From Prolixibacteraceae bacterium UBA1413 (GTDB lineage: Bacteria > Bacteroidota > Bacteroidia > Bacteroidales > Prolixibacteraceae), in assembly GCA_002304925.1 (NCBI GenBank), contig DBPT01000026.1:291-60960 (forward strand): DNA of 60,670 bases. The letters are read 5' to 3'. The notes beneath the pieces were generated by a model that saw only the letters and a list, made by a program, of their open reading frames with translations, did not search any database and had not been told where the DNA came from. Below are positions 42,864 through 50,461 of this stretch, piece after piece (position 1 is the stretch's first letter; every line of letters starts with the position of its first letter). A program made the translations under genes and the position numbers.

Positions 42864-45263
42864 ATGATGTACCGCAGTCAGTTCTTAACCCTGCTCTTTT
42901 CCCTGTTGGTCATCTCCGGCCGGGGCCAGGAAACCGTTTTCTTCTCAGAAGGAACCACCAACACCTTTTATGACCAGGGCATTGTCGACGTGGCAAACCT
43001 GGGAGGAAGTTATATTGAATGCACTTACCACCCCGCCAATCCCCAGGCAGCGGACAAATTACCCTGCTCGACATTGGCATACAAAGGATCCACTTCCCTG
43101 AAATTCAACTACAGATCGGCTGAAAACGGAAATTGGAAGGCGACCGTTTACCGGAACGACTGGGCAGCCGTCAGCCTTTCATCCATGGACTCCCTTTCCA
43201 TGTTTGTCTTTTCATCCGTTGAAGTGCCGAAAGTGGCGTTGCCCCTGGTCGGCATCAGGGCAGTGCAAATTTCCGGATCAGGTGACAGCAATTCAAAGCT
43301 TTATCCCCTTTCCGATTACAATGGAACCATTCCTGCCGGTACCTGGACCCGCATCACCTTCCCCCTGGGCAGAATCACCGGCGACGGAGAGAACATCCAT
43401 CTGAACATTGCAGCCGTCAAGGGCATCATCATCAGCCAGTCAGAGAAAAACAACTCTTCCCGGCTTCTCTACATCGATGAGATCAAAGCCTTTAAAGGCA
43501 TCGGGGAGCTTTCGCCTGTGACCGGACTGACCGCCAGAGGGTACGACAGCCATGCGGAACTCCGCTGGGTTCCGACGGGGGAAAACCTCGCCTGCCGCAT
43601 TTATGCCTCCTTTGACGGAGGAAACAACTATGCTGTCAGGGGAGAAACCACCGGCGACCATTACCTCGACTTTCTCCCTTCCTCGGAAAAGAATAAAAAT
43701 ATTCACTACCGGGTGGTCACCCTTTTCCAGGAGCGGGAGTCCCTTCCCGCGGAAACCATGACCACGGTCCGGGATTTCTCCGACGATGAGCTTCTGGAAA
43801 TGCTCCAGGAGTATACCTTCCGCTATTTCTGGGAAGGAGCACACCAGGGGTCAGGGATGGCTTTGGAACGGAGTAATGGCAACGGCACCACCGTTGCTTC
43901 AGGAGCTACCGGCATGGGCCTGATGGCCTTAATCAGCGCCCATGAGCGGGGATTCCGGCCCCGCGAAGAAATCAAAGCCAGAATCCTCAAAATCCTGGCC
44001 TTCCTGGAGAGCTGCGACCGCCATCATGGCGCCTGGTCCCACTGGTACAACGGCGACACCCGGGAAACACAACCCTTCTCGACCTATGACGATGGCGGCG
44101 ACCTGGTGGAGACTTCCTTTGTGGCGCAGGCCTTGATCGCCCTGAGAAATTACTTCACCGCCGGAGATCTCCCCTCGGTGCAAATCAGAGACAAAGCCAC
44201 CCTTCTTTTCAGGGATATCAACTGGGATTGGTACCGCCAGGGCGGCCAGAATCAGCTTTACTGGCACTGGTCACCCAATCACGGATTCCGGATGAATATG
44301 AAAATCACCGGATGGAATGAATGTCTGGTTACCTATGTCATGGCAGCTTCCTCCCCCACACACGGCATTCCCGCGGAAGTTTATACAAACGGATGGGCAC
44401 GCAATGGCAACATGGTAAACAAACGCATCTATTATAACCAGGAGATCAGCCTGTCGCCCGACTGGGGCGGCCCCCTCTTCTGGGTCCACTATTCGCACTT
44501 GGGAATTGACCCCCGCGGACTCAAAGACCAGTATGCCGATTACTGGAAAGAACATGTCAACACCGTAAAAATCCATCATGCCTATGCCCTCGCCAATCCC
44601 AAAGGGTGGAAAAACTATGGTGATAAATGCTGGGGATTGACCGCCAGCGATGACCCCTACGGTTACACAGCCCACCGGCCGGTTGAAAACGACAACGGAA
44701 CCATCAGCCCCACCGCCGCTTTGGCAAGTATGCCCTATGCCGATGCAGAAGCCCTGGCCACCCTGAAATATTTCTACCGTGAAAGGGGAAATGACCTCTG
44801 GGGGTATTACGGTCCACGGGATGCCTTCAACGACCAGTTGGGATGGGTCAGAAATGCCTGGCTGGGCATTGACCAGGGCCCCATCATGGTCATGACCGAG
44901 AACTACCGGTCCGCTCTTCTCTGGAATCTCGTAATGAAAGATCCCGATGTCAAAGCAGGACTCGAAAAACTGGGGTTTCAATACGATCCCCCCACTTCAG
45001 CCGTCATCCGTGATGTTCATGAAAATATCCGCATATTTCCCAATCCCTGCAACGGGCTGACAACCATCGCTGTTCCCCGGGGAGGAAAAATCGATGATCT
45101 GCAGGTTTTCAGTGCCAGGGGAGAATTGCTCCTTCACCGGAAAGTGAAACAGACTGGCATTGCCCCGATCCTGGAGTGCGGGACCTTGCCTCCGGGAATT
45201 TACCTGGTAAAAGCCTTTTGCAGCCAAGAGGTTTACACCGGCAACCTGGTCGTCACAAAATAG
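42864..45263 (+). CDS. GH144-family (glucoamylase-like) glycoside hydrolase with T9SS sorting domain
   Basis: A 799-residue exported enzyme. The signal peptide is followed by a beta-sandwich region (residues 25-215, carbohydrate-binding-like) and an FN3-like linker (GLTARGYDSHAELRWVP). An (alpha/alpha)6 catalytic domain spans about residues 305-715, with marks LLEMLQEYTFRYFWEGAHQ, WSHWYNGDTRE, DDGGDLVETSFVAQAL, LYWHWSPNHGFRMNM, WNECLVTYVMAASSPTHGI and WLGIDQGPIMVMTENYRSAL. These resemble endo-beta-1,2-glucanases of GH144 (older annotation glucoamylase). The tail (from IRIFPNPCNGLTTIAV to GIYLVKAF) is a type-A T9SS sorting domain, so the enzyme is anchored on or released from the cell surface. 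By context it makes sophoro-oligosaccharides. Confidence 0.86.
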   Translation: MMYRSQFLTLLFSLLVISGRGQETVFFSEGTTNTFYDQGIVDVANLGGSYIECTYHPANPQAADKLPCSTLAYKGSTSLKFNYRSAENGNWKATVYRNDWAAVSLSSMDSLSMFVFSSVEVPKVALPLVGIRAVQISGSGDSNSKLYPLSDYNGTIPAGTWTRITFPLGRITGDGENIHLNIAAVKGIIISQSEKNNSSRLLYIDEIKAFKGIGELSPVTGLTARGYDSHAELRWVPTGENLACRIYASFDGGNNYAVRGETTGDHYLDFLPSSEKNKNIHYRVVTLFQERESLPAETMTTVRDFSDDELLEMLQEYTFRYFWEGAHQGSGMALERSNGNGTTVASGATGMGLMALISAHERGFRPREEIKARILKILAFLESCDRHHGAWSHWYNGDTRETQPFSTYDDGGDLVETSFVAQALIALRNYFTAGDLPSVQIRDKATLLFRDINWDWYRQGGQNQLYWHWSPNHGFRMNMKITGWNECLVTYVMAASSPTHGIPAEVYTNGWARNGNMVNKRIYYNQEISLSPDWGGPLFWVHYSHLGIDPRGLKDQYADYWKEHVNTVKIHHAYALANPKGWKNYGDKCWGLTASDDPYGYTAHRPVENDNGTISPTAALASMPYADAEALATLKYFYRERGNDLWGYYGPRDAFNDQLGWVRNAWLGIDQGPIMVMTENYRSALLWNLVMKDPDVKAGLEKLGFQYDPPTSAVIRDVHENIRIFPNPCNGLTTIAVPRGGKIDDLQVFSARGELLLHRKVKQTGIAPILECGTLPPGIYLVKAFCSQEVYTGNLVVTK

Positions 45264-45292
45264 TTATTATCTATTAATCAATAATTTCATAT

Positions 45293-46663
45293 ATGAGAAC
45301 GAAAAAATTTTTGCTGCTGATAATCCTGGGTGCAGGGATGATCCTGGGTTCCTGTACCCCCCGCTCTTCCACACACCAGAAGGAAGAGGGAGTCACTTCA
45401 GCCCTGAGTGACGACTCCCTGCTGACCCTTTTGCAGTACCAGACTTTCAGATATTTCTGGGATGGGGCGGAGCCCATCTCAGGGATGGCGCGGGAACGTA
45501 TCCACCTCGATGGTGTCTATCCCGGAAACGACAAGGAAGTGGTCACCCTGGGGGGTTCCGGCTTTGGGGTGATGGCCATTCTCGTGGGTATAGAACGGGG
45601 TTTTATCACACGTGAGGAAGGATTTGCCCGTTTGCAGCATATCGTCACGTACCTGGCACGCGCCGACCGGTTCCACGGCGTATGGCCCCACTGGCTTGAC
45701 GGCCCCACGGGAAAAATGACACCCTTCAGCAAAAAAGACGACGGCGGAGACCTCGTGGAATCTGCATTCATGATCCAGGGACTGCTCACCGTGGCCGAAT
45801 ATTTCCGCAACGGCAACGAAGCAGAACAACAGCTGGTTACCGACATTACACGGTTGTGGCACGAGGTCGAATGGGACTGGTACACCCAGGGAAAGGATGT
45901 CCTTTACTGGCACTGGTCCCCTAACTATGCCTGGGAAATGAACTTCCCGGTGGGAGGATACAACGAATGCCTCATCATGTATGTGCTGGCGGCTTCCTCC
46001 CCTACCCACCCCATCAGGCCCGAAGTCTACCACAAGGGATGGGCCCGCGATGGCGCCATCACCAACGATACAGTCTATTACGACCTCCCTACTGTCCTTG
46101 ACTTTTACGAACACAACAATGACCCCATCGGACCTCTCTTCTGGGCCCATTACTCGTACCTGGGTCTCTGTCCGAAAGGGCTGAAAGACCGGTATGCTGA
46201 CTACTGGGAGCTTAACAGGAACCACGCCCTGATCCACTACCGCTATGCCCTCGACAACCCCAAAGGATTCGAAGGGTATGGCGAGAAACAATGGGGATTA
46301 ACCTCGAGTTATTCGGTCGGGGGCTATGTAGGCCACCATCCCGGGGATGAAGACCTGGGCGTGATCTCTCCCACGGCAGCCCTCTCCTCCTTCCCTTATA
46401 CCCCCAAAGAGTCGATGAAATTCCTCCGTTACCTATACGAGGAAGCCGACACCCTCATCGGAGAATACGGGCCTTACGATGCCTACAGCCACACCCACAA
46501 GTGGGTCCTTCCCCGTTACCTGGCCATCGACCAGGGTCCCATTCCCGTCATGGTCGAAAATTACCGCACAGGCATTTTTTGGGAGCTGTTCATGAAAAAC
46601 GAGGATGTCAGAAAGGGCCTTAAGATGCTGGGGTTTACCTTTGATCCCTCAGCGGTCAAGTAA
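45293..46663 (+). CDS. GH144-family glycoside hydrolase, lipoprotein
   Basis: A 456-residue lipoprotein (lipobox GMILGSC22) consisting only of the GH144 domain. It shares the key segments of the preceding enzyme in the same order: LQYQTFRYFWDGAEP, DDGGDLVESAFMIQGLL, LYWHWSPNYAWEMNFPVGGYNECL, VLAASSPTH and RYLAIDQGPIPVMVENYRTG. The difference in anchoring (lipid here, T9SS in its neighbour) suggests a division of labour. For example, an exo-type or oligosaccharide-specific enzyme in the periplasm or on the surface would complement an endo-enzyme outside. The two genes are 29 bp apart. Specificity is inferred from the family and from the adjacent GH3 gene. Confidence 0.86.
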   Translation: MRTKKFLLLIILGAGMILGSCTPRSSTHQKEEGVTSALSDDSLLTLLQYQTFRYFWDGAEPISGMARERIHLDGVYPGNDKEVVTLGGSGFGVMAILVGIERGFITREEGFARLQHIVTYLARADRFHGVWPHWLDGPTGKMTPFSKKDDGGDLVESAFMIQGLLTVAEYFRNGNEAEQQLVTDITRLWHEVEWDWYTQGKDVLYWHWSPNYAWEMNFPVGGYNECLIMYVLAASSPTHPIRPEVYHKGWARDGAITNDTVYYDLPTVLDFYEHNNDPIGPLFWAHYSYLGLCPKGLKDRYADYWELNRNHALIHYRYALDNPKGFEGYGEKQWGLTSSYSVGGYVGHHPGDEDLGVISPTAALSSFPYTPKESMKFLRYLYEEADTLIGEYGPYDAYSHTHKWVLPRYLAIDQGPIPVMVENYRTGIFWELFMKNEDVRKGLKMLGFTFDPSAVK

Positions 46664-46674
46664 TTACTGCAGGA

Positions 46675-46861
46675 TTGTACCCATTCCAGTCGACAACCGC
46701 TTCATCAGGCTTGTCAACCTGCAGATGCCCACGGGAAAAATCGCCATCAGCGGACTCCGGGTATTCAGCACTGGCAAGGGGGAAAAACTTATTACTTCTC
46801 GATTGAAGCGATCAAGGAGAACGGCGCGGGAGAGCGTATCCCCAGGGTCATGGCCGAATAA
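46675..46861 (+). pseudogene. Eroded 3' end of a glycoside hydrolase gene
   Basis: The gap between the lipoprotein glycosidase and the metallophosphoesterase holds two frames of one ancestral C-terminus. About 46695-46788 encodes NRFIRLVNLQMPTGKIAISG followed by LRVFSTGKGEK. In another frame, 46790-46861 encodes YYFSIEAIKENGAGERIPRV then MAE and a stop. This order matches the tail (accessory FN3/Ig-like module) of certain family-43-type glycosylhydrolases. The catalytic portion and the segment between the frames are missing, so an enzyme gene has been deleted from the PUL. Confidence 0.6.
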
Positions 46862-46889
46862 AGTACGTGAAATGAATTAATTGAATCAT

Positions 46890-47876
46890 ATGAACGCAAG
46901 AAACTCATTGGTTTTTTTCTTACTGTTGGCCTTGATGGCCTCATCCTGCGGTGTTAACCGCCGTGCAGTCACCTGGGTGCTGCTCCCCGATACCCAGGGA
47001 TATGCCGAGAAACACCCTGAGATCCTGCACAGCCAGATCGAATGGATTGCTGAGCATGCTGCAGAGATCGACTTCGTGATGCAACAGGGCGACCTCACCG
47101 ACGACAACAACGAGGAACAGTGGGCGGTAGTCAGGTCAGCCTTCAGCAAACTCGACGGCAAAGTCCCCTATTTGTTGGCTGTAGGAAACCACGATATGGG
47201 AAGCCGGCCCGGAATATTCGCCGACATCAGGAATACGGAGATGTTCAACAAAACCTTTCCCGCTGAAACAATGTCGCAGTTGCCGGGCTTTGGGGGTTTG
47301 TTCGAAGAAGGAAAAATGGAAAATGCCTGGTACCAATTTCGGAAGGGAAAACAGGAATGGTTGCTCCTTACCCTGGAATTCGGACCCCGAGAGTCAGTCC
47401 TCCGCTGGGCCAATGAAATCGTCGCCCAAAATCCCCACAAAACCGTTATCCTGAATACCCACAGTTATATGTATTCCGACAGTACGCGGCAAGGGGTAAA
47501 TGACTCCTGGCGGCCGCAGGACTATGGAATCGGAAAAGATAGTTTGGACGACCGGGTTAACGACGGGGAACAGACCTGGACCAAACTGGTCAAAATGCAT
47601 CCCAACATCCGATTCGTTTTTTCAGGCCATGTGCTAAATTCCGGGGTGGGCACCCTGATCAGCATCAACGATTACGGATTTCCTGTTTATCAATTCCTGG
47701 CCAACTACCAGGGGGGAGTAAAGGGATCGGTCAACGAAGGAAACGGTTACCTTAGAATAGTCACCTATGACCCCCGGGATAACCTTCTTTCCGTAAAAAC
47801 ATACTCTCCCTGGATCGATGCCGCTCACCCCGGTGAGGATCACAATTTCACCATCAGGCACGTCAAGCTCCGTTAA
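46890..47876 (+). CDS. Calcineurin-like metallophosphoesterase lipoprotein
   Basis: A 328-residue lipoprotein (LLLALMASSC20). Phosphoesterase motifs: LLPDTQ (D34-x-Q36 where many members have DxH), QQGDLTD (D68), VGNHD (N100-H101-D102), NTHSYM and FSGHVLNSG. The C-terminal beta region ends GEDHNFTIRHVKLR. It would act in the periplasm or on the cell surface. In a glycan locus it could remove phosphate or phosphodiester substituents from the glucan, such as those on osmoregulated periplasmic glucans. That is inference. The ATG at 46890 directly precedes the signal peptide; an in-frame TTG at 46881 is less likely. Confidence 0.85.
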   Translation: MNARNSLVFFLLLALMASSCGVNRRAVTWVLLPDTQGYAEKHPEILHSQIEWIAEHAAEIDFVMQQGDLTDDNNEEQWAVVRSAFSKLDGKVPYLLAVGNHDMGSRPGIFADIRNTEMFNKTFPAETMSQLPGFGGLFEEGKMENAWYQFRKGKQEWLLLTLEFGPRESVLRWANEIVAQNPHKTVILNTHSYMYSDSTRQGVNDSWRPQDYGIGKDSLDDRVNDGEQTWTKLVKMHPNIRFVFSGHVLNSGVGTLISINDYGFPVYQFLANYQGGVKGSVNEGNGYLRIVTYDPRDNLLSVKTYSPWIDAAHPGEDHNFTIRHVKLR

Positions 47877-47927
47877 GCAAAAAGAGAGTCCCTTTTCACG
47901 GTCCCTCTGATTTGACCACTGATGGAT

Positions 47928-47957
47928 TTTGTCGTTTAAACAATAACGTTAAATTTG
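47928..47957 (+). promoter_or_regulatory. Promoter of the GH3 gene
   Basis: TTTG (47928-47931), an 18-nt spacer, then TAAATTTG (47950-47957) match the Bacteroidota consensus. A leader of about 30 nt follows before the ATG at 47993, so the GH3 gene can be expressed independently of the upstream genes. Confidence 0.65.
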
Positions 47958-47992
47958 CTCTGCAATAACAACCACGAAATACGACAAACGAC

Positions 47993-50281
47993 ATGAGCAA
48001 ACTCATTATCATTCTGATCTCCCTCACCTTGCTGGTTTCCTGCCATGACAGGAACAAATCGCCGCAAAATGCGGAGATGGAGCGTTTTCTTGACAGGCTC
48101 CTGAAAGAAATGACCCTGGAGGAGAAACTTGGGCAGTTGAACCTTCCTGCCGCGGGTGACATTACCACCGGACAGGCACAGAGTTGGGGCATCGCCCAAA
48201 AAATTCGGGAAGGGAAAGTCGGCGGGCTATTTAACATCAGTTCCCTGGAAAAGATCAGGGAGGTGCAGCGCATCGCCGTGGAAGAGAGCCGGATGAAGAT
48301 CCCGCTGATCATTGGCATGGATGTGATCCACGGCTACCGGACGGTTTTTCCGATACCCCTGGGGATTTCATCCACCTGGGACCTGGAACTGGTGGAAAAG
48401 AGCGCCCGCATTGCCGCACAGGAAGCCACTGCCGAGGGGATCTGCTGGACTTTCTCGCCAATGGTCGACATTTCGCGTGATCCTCGCTGGGGCCGTGTTT
48501 CAGAGGGGAACGGCGAAGATCCCTATTTGGGATCCCGGATATCAGAAGCTATGGTCCGAGGATACCAGGGCGACGATCTTTCGGCCAACAACACCATGCT
48601 GGCCTGTGTGAAGCATTTCGCCCTGTATGGTGCTGCAGAGGCGGGCCGTGATTACAACACCACTGACATGAGCCGTATCCGCATGTACAACGAATACCTG
48701 CCTCCTTACCAGGCAGCCATCGATGCAGGTGTAGGCACTGTGATGACCTCCTTTAACGAAATCGACGGCATCCCCGCTACGGCCAACAAATGGCTGATGA
48801 CCGACCTGCTGCGTGACCAGTGGGGATTCGACGGCTTCGTTGTCACCGACTATACCGCCATCAACGAAATGATCAATCACGGCATGGGCGACCTGCAGCA
48901 GGTGTCGGCCCTAGCGCTGCAGGCGAATGTGGACATGGACATGGTCGGGGAAGGATTTCTCTCCACCCTGCAGAAATCACTCGACGAAGGCAAGGTGACC
49001 TTGGCGCAGATCGACCAGGCGTGCCGGCGCATTCTGAAAGCCAAATACCGCCTGGGCCTCTTTGAGGACCCCTACCGTTATTGCGACGAGGAGCGCTCCA
49101 AAACCGAAATCTTCACCGATGCCCACCGGCAGTTTGCCCGCGAAATCGCCGCCTCCTCCTTTGTGCTGATGAAAAACGAAGATAGTGTACTTCCGCTGAA
49201 AAAGGGAGGCACCATTGCCCTGGTAGGCCCCTTGGCTGATAATACCGAGAACATGCCGGGCACCTGGAGTGTTGCCGCCGATTTCAGCCAGTCGACCTCT
49301 GTGCGCAAAGGTCTGGAAGCAGCCGCGGGCAACGACGTAAAAATTCTCTATGCCAGGGGTTCCAATGTGGTACAGGATACCCTCTTCGATTCCCGGATCA
49401 GCATTTTCGGAAAACCCACCTATTACGACACAAGGGATCCTGCAGTGATGATCAGGGAAGCCGTAGCTGCCGCCTTGAAAGCTGACGTGGTGGTGGCCGC
49501 CGTAGGGGAATCGGCAGAGATGAGCGGGGAGGCGTCGAGCAGGTCTGACATCTCGCTTCCCGAATGCCAGCGTGACCTGCTGAAGGCCCTTCTGGCCACC
49601 GGGAAACCAGTGGTCATGGTGCTCTTCTCAGGCCGGCCCCTGACCATCCCCTGGGAAGCTGCCCACGTGCCAGCCATTCTCACTGTTTGGTACCCCGGAA
49701 CCGAAGCGGGTCATGCCATCGCCGACGTCCTCTTTGGGACTGTTAACCCCTCCGGAAAACTGTCAGCTACCTGGCCTCAGAACGTGGGACAGATTCCGCT
49801 CTTTTACAACCACAAAAATACGGGAAGACCCCTTGCCCCGGGTACCTGGTTCCAGAAATTCCAATCCAACTATCTCGACATCCCCAATGAACCCCTCTTC
49901 CCCTTCGGCTACGGACTTAGTTACACTACCTTTACCTATGGCGATCTGAAAATCAGTAAAGAACAGCTCAGTGGCGAAGACACCCTGACTGCCTCAGTCG
50001 ACCTTACCAATGCAGGCCCGTATGACGGTGCGGAAGTGGTCCAGCTTTATATCCGCGACCTCGTGGGCAGCGTGACCCGTCCGGTGAAAGAACTGAAGGG
50101 ATTCCGGAAAGTATTCCTCAAAGCCGGGGAAACCCAAACTATCGCCTTCAAAATTACCCCGGAAGATCTGAAATTTTACAATTACGACCTTGAATATGAT
50201 TGGGAACCCGGCGATTTTGACATTATGGTGGGCAGCAATTCCGCCGATGTGAAGAGTGCCAGGATCTCCTGGCAGCGCTGA
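47993..50281 (+). CDS. bglX: GH3 beta-glucosidase, lipoprotein (BglX-like)
   Basis: A 762-residue exported lipoprotein (LTLLVSC17). The GH3 N-domain carries FSPMVDISRDPRWGRVSEG and VKHFALYG. The catalytic nucleophile is D286 in GFVVTDYTAI, and the acid/base Glu lies in the C-domain motif GESAEMSGEASSRSDI. A C-terminal FN3-like domain follows (EPLFPFGYGLSYTTF - GAEVVQLYIRDL - VKELKGFRKV). Within this locus it would release glucose from the non-reducing ends of imported sophoro-oligosaccharides, as shown for the related GH3 of the Bacteroides thetaiotaomicron beta-1,2-glucan locus (as I recall). It is full length. Confidence 0.94.
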   Translation: MSKLIIILISLTLLVSCHDRNKSPQNAEMERFLDRLLKEMTLEEKLGQLNLPAAGDITTGQAQSWGIAQKIREGKVGGLFNISSLEKIREVQRIAVEESRMKIPLIIGMDVIHGYRTVFPIPLGISSTWDLELVEKSARIAAQEATAEGICWTFSPMVDISRDPRWGRVSEGNGEDPYLGSRISEAMVRGYQGDDLSANNTMLACVKHFALYGAAEAGRDYNTTDMSRIRMYNEYLPPYQAAIDAGVGTVMTSFNEIDGIPATANKWLMTDLLRDQWGFDGFVVTDYTAINEMINHGMGDLQQVSALALQANVDMDMVGEGFLSTLQKSLDEGKVTLAQIDQACRRILKAKYRLGLFEDPYRYCDEERSKTEIFTDAHRQFAREIAASSFVLMKNEDSVLPLKKGGTIALVGPLADNTENMPGTWSVAADFSQSTSVRKGLEAAAGNDVKILYARGSNVVQDTLFDSRISIFGKPTYYDTRDPAVMIREAVAAALKADVVVAAVGESAEMSGEASSRSDISLPECQRDLLKALLATGKPVVMVLFSGRPLTIPWEAAHVPAILTVWYPGTEAGHAIADVLFGTVNPSGKLSATWPQNVGQIPLFYNHKNTGRPLAPGTWFQKFQSNYLDIPNEPLFPFGYGLSYTTFTYGDLKISKEQLSGEDTLTASVDLTNAGPYDGAEVVQLYIRDLVGSVTRPVKELKGFRKVFLKAGETQTIAFKITPEDLKFYNYDLEYDWEPGDFDIMVGSNSADVKSARISWQR

Positions 50282-50367
50282 TCAACTCCGCCAATGGATT
50301 GAAAACTGATAATCCTGTTGATATTTTCCGAATCAACAGTCCTTCGCAAAACATGCTCATAAAAAAC

Positions 50368-50379
50368 GTGGTTTACCAC
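50368..50379. promoter_or_regulatory. Palindrome upstream of the DUF362 gene
   Basis: GTGGTTTACCAC is a perfect 12-bp palindrome in the 180-bp gap between bglX and the DUF362 gene, which otherwise holds no gene. It may be an operator or the stem of a leader hairpin. Confidence 0.35.
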
Positions 50380-50461
50380 ATGAGAATTAATATTACTTTT
50401 ACGAAAAAAATTGAAAAATCCCGGTGAAATCCGATGAAAGTACTACGATAAAAAGACAATC

